64,000 nucleotides of DNA, taken from Ceratothoa steindachneri (taxonomy: Eukaryota > Arthropoda > Malacostraca > Isopoda > Cymothoidae). This document shows positions 1 to 12,066 of the stretch, in pieces. The notes beneath the pieces are model-generated. The model saw nothing but the letters and a program-made list of their open reading frames with translations. It ran no database searches and was not told the DNA's origin. Each line of letters starts with the position of its first letter. Positions within the stretch are counted from its first letter, which is position 1. Location: the NCBI GenBank assembly GCA_963969495.1, contig OZ018330.1, positions 68,309,936 to 68,373,935 on the forward strand, written 5' to 3'. Made by a program: the position numbers and the translations under genes.

Positions 1-139
1 AAACGTTTTCTTCATACCCAACATAAGTGTCTCTTTTAAACACCCATACACAAGCATACACACATTCATTTTTGGATTCTTGTTTGAGGGATTTCATTAG
101 TTCACCTGATATCTTAGTTTGCGTTTCGAGGGGAACCCT

Positions 140-174
140 CCCACCACCACCACCACCACCACCACCACCACCAC
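140..174. repeat. (CAC)n microsatellite
   Basis: About eleven CAC triplets in a row. Any ORF across it merely encodes a valine or histidine run and is not a gene. Confidence 0.95.
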
Positions 175-394
175 AGAGAGTGTAAGTGCTGCCCTTGTAG
201 TCGGCAATGAAGGAGGAGAGCAGACAGAAGAAATAACTATGTTAGTTATCCCTCTTTGGACGTAAGGTAAAATAAACACACGTAAGCAGGATCCACACAC
301 GTTCATTATTTATTGGAGCGAACTTTGTGATCAAAGTATTGGCAACGCGCATCAAGGGCAGCTGCACTGGTGGGGAAAAATGAAGGGTGGAGGG

Positions 395-815
395 GTAATT
401 GATGATAGGGAAGGTATCATTCGTGGAAGGAAAGGGGAAATGGGGGGATTGATAGTAGGGGAGGATTCATTAGTGGGAAGAAAACCGAGAGGGAGGGAGT
501 GATGATAAGAGAGAAATCAATGGTGGGGGAGAGATAAGGTGGATTTAGAATTGATGATAGGAGAGGGAATCAAGGATGGGAGAGCAAGGGAGCTGGGAAT
601 TACTTATTGGGAATGAATCATTGATGGGGGAAAGGAAAATGGAGGATTGCTAATGGGGGATGAATCATTAGTGGGAAGAAAACGGTGATGAGGGAATTGA
701 TAGTAGGGGAGGATTCATTGGTTGGGAGAAAAGCGAAAGGGGCTATTAATAACAGGGAAGGAATCATTGGTGGGAGAAAAGGAGATGGGGAGGGGGTACC
801 GTTGATGAGAGAGAG
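395..815. repeat. Degenerate ~50-bp minisatellite, about 8 copies
   Basis: The core GAATCATTGGTGGGA and its variants recur near 414, 463, 513, 567, 614, 661, 711 and 760, a spacing of 47-54 bases. The units are purine-rich and imperfect. The ORFs on both strands here come from this repeat and show no domain. The 1-139 and 175-394 flanks hold nothing recognisable. Confidence 0.8.
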
Positions 816-959
816 TGCGAAAACAGATGCCCAAATCCCCGGCGACAACGCCCTGATAACCTTGTCACCAAACACCACGATAAGCGTGGCGGCCCTGCTC
901 TTGTAGAAGATACAAGCCCTTATCATTACCCCTATCACTCTTATGCTTTTCCTTTTTTA

Positions 960-1009
960 CTACTTCTTCTTCTTCCTCTTATTCTTCTTCTTCTTCTCCT
1001 ACTACATCC

Positions 1010-1048
<39 letters not shown>
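960..1048. repeat. Pyrimidine tract merging into (ATT)n
   Basis: A TTC-rich run passes directly into about 13 ATT triplets. Confidence 0.9.
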
Positions 1049-1049
<1 letters not shown>

Positions 1050-4000
1050 ATGTTGCTGGAAATTTGTTCTTAACTGTCCCCTTCCCCTTCTCTGTGTCAA
1101 AGAAGAAGAAAAAAAAACATTCGGCGTTGTGCTCCACAGCTCCCCACAGGGAATCGACAATTACGTCCTCCTCTCCTCACCACTAGCCATGCCAAATCAC
1201 TTGGACCAGGAGGGAGGTTGGGAAGAATGATCAAATAATGGCCAAGATAGAGTTGATATTAGGCAAAATAAAGTGATGCTTGGGAAGATCATCTAGGGGA
1301 CGCTGAAGCACAGGCGAAGCATCTAAACACCACTAACAAAGGCAGAAAGAAATGGAATTTCTAGGAGCAAACTCAAATGTCTCATTTATCATTCACATAC
1401 GACGAGTGATGAACCCCGATTCATCTTTATTAAGCTTCATTGCAATTATTAAATGTCAAAGCTGAAATTTACTTGAATGACATTTGCGCAAATTGAAATC
1501 AATCCTCAAGGAGAGTTCGATGGACTGAGACATGATTATTTTGGCAGGGTATCATCTTTTCGTGTGGACATCTCACCTTTCGCACAAATATATTAAAAGG
1601 TCGTAGATCTAATATCAAGCCGAATGTTTTTCGAATGCCTTAACTTTTCTTTGACAACCTCACATTATGATTGACAGAACTATATATGGAACGTCATCCG
1701 TTTAGACTCGTAGCTCTTAGTTCCCTGCTTTTCTTTTGACTATTAAACTTATCTAAGCAAAGATAAATCGTTCAATCTTTCTTCTAAAGCTCTGTTTCAG
1801 ATAGAATCACTAAGCTCCAGACCTCTTTCTAGAACGTCGAAAAAGGATTCACCAAAACAGTTCATTAGGTAAACTTATTCAAACATCATCTTTACCGAAC
1901 ACCAAGAAGCCCGACTACACTGAGCATTAAGTTTCTATTTTACTCTTCATATCTTGCCATTTCACTTACATTTACAAGACACTTCAATTATAGTAGTATA
2001 CCCATCTGTCGATCATCTTCTCAGCCTTGCAGCTTCTCTCTCTTCGGATTAACTCTTCCCTAAATACTTTCGTTACTCATCAGTGATCAGACAAATATCA
2101 ACGACTCGTTCTTTTGATTTGTTATTTTCCTTATGTACTCTAACCAGATTTTCTATCCAACTATCCCACGCACACTAACGGTGTAAGCTTAGCCCCTTGG
2201 CCATTACAATCTGGTGTTTGTGCATTGCAACGCCCGAGCCGGTGAACACATTTTTGTTTTGTCTTTCTAAATTAGCTAAATTTTCGTCTAAATTTATTAT
2301 ATTTAAAATATTTCTTAATCAAAAAGAAGAAAAACAACGCCAACAACTTTGATAGACATAAATTCGAGCTTAACGCAAGTCAATTTGTGCTTAATTAATT
2401 TGCTGCGCAGGTGGCAACCCAACTTTGCTGTTGTTACCATAAACCCTTAATAAATCCAATTGATGATATCATCTGGCAACTGTAACTCTGTATATATCAG
2501 CAAAAAAATGTAATATAGTGTATGTATTTTTATTATAAACAATATAATACCCATCTCTTTAAATATTTAAATTGCAATTTGCTGTTTTGACAGTCACAAC
2601 ATACGAGTGTTTTAAGTCACTGGGGGGAACAGGAAAGCTGACAATGGTCATACCGCAGTATATTTTTAGCATTTAAATATGAGGTAAGCAATTTATATGT
2701 GATAAAATGTATTTTAGTCATTGCATTAAAAAAAATGCCTTTTTGCAGCTGATGCAATAAAAAATATATTCAAGGCACCTTTAATACACAGCAGTTCACA
2801 AAGTTGGTGTCATCCAGCCTGAAAAGCTTTCTACTCTTGCTCACTCCCTAATGTCGCGACCATCTTTAGATAAACACAGCGAATGAAATTGTTTGTTTGT
2901 TCGTTTTTTCTGTTTAATGTGCGTTAACCCCTAGGGTCATAGATAGAACCCCTAAGGTCATAGATAGATGGATGAAGGAAGTGATTTATTTACATTTTAA
3001 GTCTCCCGAGATGCAACGGAATCCACCTCTTACCGACGATAATCTAACTTCGGAGGAGAAAAGAACATCATTCTAGAACCATTTTCTATATTCATTAAAA
3101 ATATAAAGAGAAGAGCAACGAGAACAATTTCGACAAAATGTTTTTGAAAAGAGGTTCTGGAAGTAGTGGGAGATACAGACATCATGTATATTACTTGGAC
3201 TGAGATGACGCGCAAATCTCCCTAACCAGGCCCTCGTTACGCAAGAAAGAGAGGCTCCATGTTGGGTATTGCAGAACCGTAGCATAATGATATCTACCAT
3301 CACAAGTATAAAACTGAATATACTCACATAACACACCTATTTACTCACAGATTATATACAGCCAACACACACAATGACTACATTTTTATAATGCAAATCT
3401 TTGGGGATATCATGTTGTGAAGAAATAGGCCTATTTCCAGTAAATTAAATATTTAATTGGATATTGACGGAATGCAGGGCCCGTACTGTTAGTACCCCAC
3501 TCTTGGACTGTGTTGTTTTGAGTCCTTTACCTACACTCTAATCTACTCATTAAAGGCCCCGAATGCCATTGAAGGGAACTTTCATGCGGTATTGTGTTTC
3601 AAGTGATTTCCTGATACCAAGGTAAAAAACACCCACCTATCTTTGAGCAATAGATGTTTGGATGAGAAAACTATAACTTGGCAAGATAAAATACTCCGCA
3701 GGGTTGTTGTCTCTATCACTGCCTCTCTTTCTAAAGATTTTTTTTTATTTGTTCTTGTTTTTTTTTTGAGATACCCCCAAAGAGGAAAGGAATCTTGAAA
3801 TCTCTCATGGTTATCTATCTTTTTAACCAACTATAGATTAAACTAGCTAATTTTTGAGATGGTGAACCTAAAATCATTAAAACTTATTTCTTCCATATCT
3901 TTAAAAATGTTTTCTATTTTCAAGAAGATAGAATAAAGAGAAATTGATAGATATGTACAGATACATAAATAAACCAAGCCAAGATGGCGCTGCTAATAGA

Positions 4001-5703
4001 AATGCCATTAATTAAAGTTAATCGTCCATTAAAAGAAGTTACAATATCATTAAAACTGAAAGCTGTAGTTAACTTAATAAATTTAATCTGATTAGGCGGC
4101 ATTTTAAACCATTTGGTGTTTGGGTCTAAGAGCAGGAAATTTACGGTTTGTATGGCCACGAAGGAGTAAGATCCAATTAAATGTAGCCTAATTTGGGAAT
4201 ACATTCAAGATATCAGGACCTCGCAAGAGGCCTTTTTGAATCGAGCTTCTCATCCTTTTTCTTTTTTTTATCTTTTGTTCGTACTTGGCTTCCGATGGTT
4301 CACACTGTGACCTCTCACCTGATTCAGCATCTCAGGCAAAGGCACCTGTGCTGCATTTGTCACCCTTGCAACATATGTATTGTTAAATGTTTTTAGTCTC
4401 TCCCTTTTATCTTCCTGTTTTCCTTAAGTTTGTTCGTGCCTCTGTTGATGAACGCCAACTATGCATAATTTATAGTCGAAGAAGTTGCCCAATTCTTCGA
4501 ATAGAATATGGTCCTTTCAGTAAGCACATCAGCCATCTGGATAAAATCTAATTCCTACCACACGACCATCGCCTGCTTTTATCAAACACATGCTCGATTC
4601 CCGAAGCGACCTGTTTTTAAAGCTATTTTTCCATGACGACGCCAAATGGGACGAATCTAAACAAGGAACCCTAATCTACGGGTTGGAACAATAGGGAGGA
4701 CTCGAGAGTGACCGGAGAGACACGGAGAAGAAAAGAACGGGCTGGAAATCAATCCAGGCCTCGGCTCTGGATTCCCAGCTGTTGTGCTGTCACTTACATA
4801 TGTTAACTCTTATTTTATTTATGCGCCAGTTAGTGCATTTTTTCAAAGCGTCTAGCCTACTAATCTAGTGGTGGTGATGACAGTCAACAGTAAATACCGG
4901 TAGGTGGGAAAGACTGGGCGTAAAAAAAAAATCGCCTGTTATAGTAAGCTCGATTAAGAAAGTCGCTGGATGTTAAGTCTACGAGAGTGTATTTACAAAT
5001 TACGAAGAACAAGGAAGAGAGAAGAAAAAAATGCAAATGTTTATTTCCCTAAGGTCCATTTCCATCATTTTAAAAATCAAAAAGAGATGAAAACAAAACA
5101 ACTATATTTCTATTTCTTCTCATTGCACCTTTAATGTCCGAGGTCTTATCCCAATTACATAGAGAATGGAGAAATTAAGAGAAAGAGACCTGGGATCTAA
5201 ATGCCCTGAGTCGTACTATTCCGAAATCTCTGCCTCTTGAACCCCAAAACGATCGAGTTCTGCTCCTGTGACTCCTTCCTTAGAGGAATGCAAAATGGGG
5301 CTCACCGTATACTGATCCTCCAGAGGTCACTGGGTCCAAACTGCAATTTTATTCCCGAGAACAAATATGGCCATAAACATCTATTCGATCACATTTAATA
5401 TGATAAAAAAAACATGAATTTATTAAAAGACCGCTTTTTAATTTTTTTTATTTAATGATAAAAAGCAATATATTGTTATAATACAGCGTTTTTAAGTACT
5501 AATATTTAAATAAATATTCAAACTAAAAGTTAGCAGTTAAATTGAATAAACAGCGAACAAAATTGAACAACACGACTGAAAACAGATGTTTTGACACTTT
5601 GCTCAGATAATTTTATAAACAAAAATGGCAACCGAAATTTTTGGTTCTACATCTCACTATGTCGGTCGGTAGGTCTGTCCTCGTTTTGTTTTGTTTTTGT
5701 TTT
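1049..5703. other. No gene recognised
   Basis: AT-rich sequence with only short ORFs of biased composition, none with a recognisable domain. Minor structure: a ~22-base duplication around 2927-2968 (ACCCCTAGGGTCATAGATAG and a near copy). No RNA gene or transposon end could be assigned. Confidence 0.5.
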
Positions 5704-6070
5704 GGTAATAACATTGTAACTATTCGGCTGATTCTAACGAAATTTGAAACCTTTATGTTGCTGTACATTTTCTTTCGAATGATATAATTGACGAGGTCCT
5801 TTTAAGGTTAGCCCAGGAAATATTTTGCTTTGGCAATAACATCATAACTATTCGGCTGATTCTAACGAAATTTGAACCCTTATGCTGTTTTACATTCTCT
5901 TTCGAATGACATAATTGGCAAAGTCCTCCAGAGGTTAGCTGGGAATTATTTGGCAATAACATCATAACTATTCGGCCGATTCTAACGAAATTTGAAACCC
6001 TTATGTTGTTTTACACTTTCTTTCGATTGATATAATTCACAAGGTCCTTCCAAGGTTAGTTTGAGAATGA
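5704..6070. repeat. Tandem repeat of ~120-128 bp, 3 copies
   Basis: Three consecutive units begin at 5704, 5832 and 5952 with GGCAATAACATCATAACTAT or a close variant. Each includes TTCGGCTGATTCTAACG and ends near a CAAGGTTAG-like block. Copies differ by scattered substitutions, so the array is not recent. No coding content. Confidence 0.85.
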
Positions 6071-6464
6071 TTGAAAGTTTTGAAGATCGTAAGGTAATAA
6101 ATCAGAATAAGTGAGAGCAAACGATTTTTTGATCAGTAGACCTTTTTATTCTAACAGTTGTATTAAATACCAATTTATTAATTTACTGTATACCTCCAAC
6201 ATACCAAAAATATAATGCTGTTTAAATGCATAAGGGGATTTTAATTGGAAAAATGATACTTTAATTTTCCTATTACAATATTATAGCAGAGGAAGAAGCT
6301 TCTTAATTTAACAGTTACGCATATAGCTAAAGTACATAATGGCATCTATGAGGTACTTACAATCGTGTTGCAAATTAAAATCAGTCAACGACTGTAGCAG
6401 GGGGTTTTCAGAATCAGATACTAACAACACTTCAGTTAATTTATTTGAAGCCTCTTATAAAGTT

Positions 6465-8457
6465 GGATTAATGAACGAAAAGTACGATGCTGAAATTAAA
6501 AATTAATTTTGGAATAAAGAACTGAAAATTTGAAATTATGTGAAATGATGTTTCAAAATAAATAATCAGGTAAGAACCAGGAATATCCAACGGCTGTACA
6601 AATCTAAGTAGTAAAAAGTGAACAAATTTTAATTTTAGAAGGTATGTTACGGTGTTGCAGTCCATTACGTTACGAGGAAGCCCCTTCTGTAGGTTGACGA
6701 TTCGTTTGAGAAATAAATTCTTAGATTCCTGCGAGTTGAAATGTTTACCTAAAATTTTGCAACCGTTTCTTCTTGTGTAATTTGACTGGTCGATCTTGAA
6801 ATATTTATTGCAATCCATATTGTCTATGCCTTTGATCATTTTAAACTCTTGAATTAAGTCCTCTCTTAATCTACGATGTGTTAATGGAAATAGATTTAGT
6901 TCTCTAAGTCACGCTTCGTATGTTTTGTTCATTAAACTTGGTATCATTTTCGTAAGCCTACGTTGGACTCGTTCTAGTTTCGCTATATATTTCTGGTAGT
7001 ACGGGGACCAGGTTTGAATGCAGTATTCCATGAAGGGACGGACCAACAAATTTTGTAGAGTAAGGGTGCATCTTTGTACTTATACTCAAGCGCTCTCTCT
7101 ACCAATGACTCCAATTATTTTATTTTCTTTCTTAAGGATTTCTGAACATTGCTGACTGGGTTTAGGGTCACTCGATGGTGTTACCCCTAAGTCTTTCTCT
7201 CTTTATACACTTAAGACTTAAGTACCATTTAATGAGCATTGTGCTATGCCGTTCCAGTATCAGATATGGATCACCTTACATTTATCCGCATTAAAAGACA
7301 TTTGCTACGTTTGCGCCAGGTTTGACACTTTATCGAGATTCTTTTGCATTTCTTTAATCTGTGCGTTATTGAGTATTGTATTTGCAATTTTAGTGTCATC
7401 AGCAAACTTGATATTATGCATAAAAGGCCTTCGTTTATGTTGTTAATGTATACAAGAAATAGAACTGATCCCATAACTGACCCCTGATGTACCCCGCTAG
7501 TGACGTTAGTCCAACTAGATGATTTTCCATTTATAACGACACGTTGTTTACCATTGCTCAGCCAATTTTCTATCGAAGGCTTTTTGGAAGTCTAGATAAA
7601 CTATATCCTCTGCTTTACTCTCGTCGTATTCATTAAAATGATAAAGAGGCCTAATAGATTCGTTAGGCAAGAGCGTTTATTGCGAACAACGTGTCGGGTG
7701 CTCTAAGTAGGTTGTTTACTCTAAATTGTTAACGAATATATCGCGTATGTGTCTCTAGCATTTTGCAAGCGACCGAGGCTAGACTAATTGGACGGTAGTT
7801 ACTCGGTAGCGATTTGATTCCACTCATCGGGTATTGTTCCGGTATGTAGTCACTAATTAAAGAACGACAGCGGTTTGGCTAGTTCATCTTTGTCTTTCTT
7901 TAATACGCGAGGGGAGATCGAATCCGGCCCGGATGCTTGTTTTCCTTAGTTTTTTAAATAAATTCAATTACGTCTCTTTCTCTAACGGTGATACTAATCA
8001 ACGGCTCGTTGGTAGCAGTTTGTACAGCTGCCGGTGTTGGGGTATCGCTAAGAAGATCTTCTGTAGTGAAAACTGATGCAAAGAATGTGTTTAAGATACA
8101 ACTCCTTCTCTCTTCGTTCCTGGTACAGTCACCTTTCTTGTCAGTTAGCGGTCTGATAGTTGAATTTGTTATTCTCTTTTGTCTTATGTGAATAAAGAGC
8201 TCTTTCGGGTTGTTTTTTACATTGATTCGCTACGTATAATTGCAAGGGCTTTGTACTCTGATTAACCTCTTTTGCCTTAGTCGTAAGTCCATCTAATTTG
8301 CACGTTTTTCCTCACCGTTAGAAATTTTTAACCTACATATTATGGTCGTTCCTCTTGTAGCGTAAACAATTAAGTATCTCACTACTCCACCACTTTGGTT
8401 TATTTTTTTGTGAGGAACATAGATTTTATTAAAGTTATACATTCTTTAAGTAATTCT
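6465..8457 (-). mobile_element. Degraded non-LTR retrotransposon (CR1/Jockey-like), 5'-truncated
   Basis: Read on the minus strand in shifting frames, this holds in order: an endonuclease-RT linker with NKPKWW near 8380; YRPISL-type RT block near 7810; YLDFQKAFD near 7590; LVYINNINEG near 7450; MEYCIQTWSP and KLERVQRRLTKMIP near 6950-7040; and the C-terminal block running to a stop at 6468. These are the usual landmarks of CR1/Jockey-group ORF2. Frameshifts and small deletions are frequent, so no protein can be made. The upstream end coincides with the 3' end of the next element, so this copy may have been cut or invaded there. Clade assignment is inference. Confidence 0.8.
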
Positions 8458-8558
8458 GAGTAACAACGAGTAACAACAAAAGGAAGTACCCTAGGAGACC
8501 TTACGGTCTATTCAAAGAGGGTCCCTTTGGACTAGCAATCGAGCGGGCACATGGCTGC

Positions 8559-10690
8559 TCAATTGTTTTGCGTCCCTAAACGGCCACTTTTCAAGACTTT
8601 GTCTAGTCTTGACTTGAACTAGTCAACACATTCACTGTTGACAACTTTCACTGGAAGTGCGTTCCACTTACCACTGATACTGTAAGTGAAAAAAATTCCA
8701 CACAGATTGCGGTTGTAACGCTTCAGTTCAAGTTTGAAGCCGTGATTGCGCGTTGTTTTCTCACTGAGTGTAAAAATACTCCAGGTGCGGCCGAACGAGG
8801 GAGTTGTACAGACAAAGTATTATCTCTTTGTTACAGGATCCAAACTGGCGCTGTATGTAGCCTAACATCCTTTTGGCTTTCTTCTCTGCCTCGATGAACT
8901 GTTTCGAGAACTTGAGGTCGCTAGCGATAGTTACATCCAAGTCCTTCTCAGTGTCACTCGATTCAAGAGCAGTGCCCTTAAGGATGTAATGATATTTGGG
9001 GTTTCGGTGGCCGATATGCATTACTTTGCATTTCCCCGCATTGAAAGGCATTTGCAGTGTTCCCTTCCTTTGCCACATTGATACCAAGCTTGGTGTCATC
9101 GACAAATTTGTATATTTTGGCAACCATGTCTCCGTCCATGTCGTTGACATAGATAATAAACAGTAGTGGTCCCAGGGCGGAACCTTGAGGGACACCGCTG
9201 CATACGGGCGCCCATTCAGAGGCCCATCCATTCACCACTACGCGTTGCCGTTTGTCACTTAGCCAGCTTTCTATCCAACCTGCTACCTTGCCGTTTATGC
9301 CCTGCGCACGCACTTTCCGAAGAAGGCGGCGGTGTGGTACCTTGTCAAAGGCCTTTTGGAAGTCAAGGTACACAACATCCACCGCTTCATCTCGATCATG
9401 CTCACTGAACACGAAGTGGAATAATTCCACAAGGTTAATCAGGCATGACTGTTACCTTCGGAATCCGTGCTGGGAACTCTTCAGTAGCAGGTTTGACTCT
9501 AAATAAGACGTTATCTTGTCCACTATCATGCTTTCCATGAGTTTACCGACTATCAAAGTCAAACTGATGGGTCTGTAGTTTGACGGATGGCTTGGGTCTC
9601 CTTTCTTGAAGATCGGAGTCACCTCCGCCTCACGCCAGTCTCTAGGAACGCATTTTGTCCGGATTGACATGTTAAAGATAGTGCACAGATATCGTGATAC
9701 TTCATCGCACACTTCCTTCAACAACTTGGATAGAAACCCGTCCGGTCCGGAGGACTTATTCGTCTTTAGGTTAGCGATTTTTTTCTTTATTTCTCCTTCG
9801 GTGAAGTCCATTGCCTCCAACTTTTATCCCGAGTATGAATCCGTGGGCTGGGGGATAGGACCACACTATTTAGTAAACACTGAAGAGAAGTATTCATTGA
9901 GCAGGTTAGCATTTTCTGCATCTGAGTGAGTTAATGCACCCTTCTCGTCCACTAAGGGCCCAATCCTACGATGGATTCGTTTACGGCTATTTACATAGCC
10001 GAAGAACTCCTTGGAATTCTCCTTGCAGAGTCTCGCCACTCGATTTCCTCAGTATGCTTAGCCGCCCTTATGCTGGACTTCACTCTTCTGTCTAGCCTCC
10101 AGTACTCGTCAAAGGTACCCAAGATCTTCGATCGCCGGTACGCATTTTTCTTCTTCCTAAGCATTTGGCCGATTTCTCGATTAAATCACTTTGGTTGAAC
10201 AAAAGACCGACGGAGGCATTTCAGAGGGATGCAACTTGATTGAAGACTCATGAACTCATTTTTGAAATTGTTCCACGAATCCTCAACATATTTGCATACC
10301 ACCCTGCCTTGAACAAGCTCACTCAGCAGCTGGTACAGTTCCCTGTCCTTCTCTTCGGGTTGGGAAGGGAGTCTGTAAAGCAGCAGGGTCCTGTATCTGA
10401 CAGGACCTATCTCTAGGTCAACGCCTAGGAGCTCGTGATTGGATATAATGTTGGAGTTCGTAGATTTGATTGTATCCTTGACATACAACATTACACCGCC
10501 ACTCTCTCAGTCTGGACTGTCTTTGTGGAAGAGTTGGTAGCCAGGAACCGTGAATTCGCCTTCAAAGTCTCGGTTTAAGGTTTTTATCCACGATTCTGTT
10601 ATGGCTACCATTTCGGTTTCTTCCGTCGCTACGAGACCACGGAGCTCAGGAAACTTGATCCTGATTTACCTCGCATTGAACAGAAGAACT
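8559..10690 (-). pseudogene. CR1-like ORF2 (endonuclease-reverse transcriptase), broken
   Basis: ORF2 of such elements nicks genomic DNA and reverse transcribes the element RNA at the nick. Visible on the minus strand: endonuclease pieces near 10400-10650 (including VMLYVKDTIKSTNSN), then RT blocks PIFKKGDPSHPSNYRPISL (~9560-9610), VYLDFQKAFDKVPHRRLL (~9320-9380), SGVPQGSALGPLLFIIYVND (~9140-9200), FVDDTKLG (~9085) and the C-terminal GKWNALPVKVVNSE ahead of a stop at 8559-8561. A stop at 9452-9454, frameshifts and three deletions disable it. FVDD keeps both aspartates where FADD is usual. Confidence 0.9.
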
Positions 10691-10699
10691 TTCAGGGAG

Positions 10700-10936
10700 T
10701 CCCCTAATGTAGGACCTCCTATATTCTTCCGTTTTCCGGCTTCTTGGTTGTCGCGGTGGCAGCATTTTTGACAACCTCCGAGAAGGTTGTTTGGGGAGTG
10801 ACTCGGGCGTACTGGCGTACGTCCGCCTTCCCAATGGGCCGGACACTCCTTTGGGTGCGCTCCACGACATCCTGGATGAGGTTAGCTAGGAAAGCCTTGC
10901 CCTTAAAGGAGAGGTGCACCCCATTCCTTTGGTCAG
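10700..10936 (-). pseudogene. Possible CR1 ORF1 C-terminal end
   Basis: An open minus-strand frame, cut by the GA tract upstream, reads DQRNGVHLSFKGKAFLANLI and stays open to a stop near 10719, directly upstream of ORF2. CR1-type ORF1 proteins often end in an SGNH-esterase-like domain with a D-x-x-H-L block; NGVHLS resembles it with D changed to N. This assignment is tentative and rests on one short block and on its position. Confidence 0.4.
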
Positions 10937-11400
10937 AGAGAGAGAGTTGGGGTTGAGGTGGAAAGAGAGGGAGAGAAACAGGGAGAGAGGGAGAGGGAAG
11001 GACGGAGAAGGAGGAAAAGGAAAGGAGTGAGAGAGGGTGAAACAGAGATAAAGAGAGAGGGGGAGAAAGAAAGAGAGATGAGAGGGAGTAAGAGGGGGGC
11101 AGGAGGAAAGAGAAAGGAAGAAGGAGGGGAAGAGGGGAGATGGGAAGGAAGGGAGGGACATAGATAAAGAGAGAGAGAGAGAGAGTAAAACAGGAATTGA
11201 GAAAGAAGATTGAGGGGAAGAGAGAGAGAGGGAGGGAGGGACATTTCGAGTGAGGGGAAGAAGGGGAGATATATAAATAGAAAGAGAGAGAGAGGAGAGA
11301 GGGAGGGGTATAGAGCGAGAGAGGGGAGAGGGGAGAGGCGAAGGGAGGGACATATAGCGAGATAGAGATAGAGAAAGTGTGAGATAGATAAATAGAGTTA
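10925..11400. repeat. GA-rich low-complexity tract
   Basis: About 470 bases of GAGAGG and AGAGGGAG variants. Three overlapping frames stay open because the tract is nearly all purine; they encode Ser/Leu/Pro or Arg/Glu/Gly repeats and are not genes. Confidence 0.95.
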
Positions 11401-11685
11401 GAAAATTATATTCCTAAGGCTAACATTTATTAACTTTTATTGCTCCTTTGTTTTTTCGTTTTATTTTCTTCCCCTGCTCTTAAGTTTAGTTCATTTTGCC
11501 TGACAACGACGAGTGATCTGTTGTAGTTCTGAAAGCTCGTTATATATATTTTTATAATCTAAAAAATTCAAAATGACCACTGTAAATAGGGTTATATGCT
11601 TCATAACCAGACATTGTGCGTTTAAATAGAAATATATTATTTTTCATGTATATAAAACGCTTACATATACGTATACCTCATTTTT

Positions 11686-12066
11686 AGAATGCGGTGCAGT
11701 TCTGGTCTCCGCATAAGGGAAAGAACATTGTAACATTCGAAAAAGTCTAACGTCGAGTGACAAAATTAATTCCGAAACTTAGAAAACGATTGTGCGCTTA
11801 CAGACTGAAGCACTTCAATTTACTTCCACTGAAATAATCAGCATCTGCGCGGCCACCTTTAAAATAATAAAGTGGTTCACAAATGTAAAATATGAGTGAA
11901 TCTGTGAGTTATATAACCGAGTGGTCACTAGAAATAAGGGTTTCTAGCTAGTATACAAAAAAATAAACAAACTTGGAATAACTTGGCTGGGAATGTCATT
12001 GAACGCATTACATTTAATATATTTAAGAAGAGAATCGATAAATATTTAAGATATAACTTTACATAA
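11686..12066 (+). mobile_element. LINE 3' fragment (C-terminal end of ORF2)
   Basis: The plus strand encodes NAVQFWSPHKGKNIV, then KLIPKLRKRLCAYRL, and after frame breaks WNNLAGNVIERITFNIFKKR with a stop at about 12064. These match the region downstream of RT in CR1/L2/Jockey-type ORF2 proteins. It begins abruptly near 11686, as expected of 5' truncation during target-primed reverse transcription. It is a different family from the neighbouring copies. Confidence 0.8.

Larger units (their letters stand above)
8458..10936 (-). mobile_element. CR1-like non-LTR retrotransposon, copy 1
   Basis: A minus-strand copy of the family seen again at 18681-20917. Its 3' end (low coordinate) is a short tail of GTTACTC-like units, as CR1 elements have in place of poly(A). 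The 5' end stops at a GA-rich tract near 10936. Contents on the minus strand: an ORF1 end, part of an apurinic-type endonuclease, the reverse transcriptase and a structured 3' UTR. Compared with copy 2 it lacks three stretches: much of the endonuclease and linker (near 10300), ~50 bases after the RT FVDD motif (near 9060) and ~210 bases near 8780. Confidence 0.9.

Noticed and set aside
10886..11353. Overlapping Ser/Leu/Pro and Arg/Glu/Gly ORFs
   Set aside because: Purine-only tract read in several frames; low complexity.
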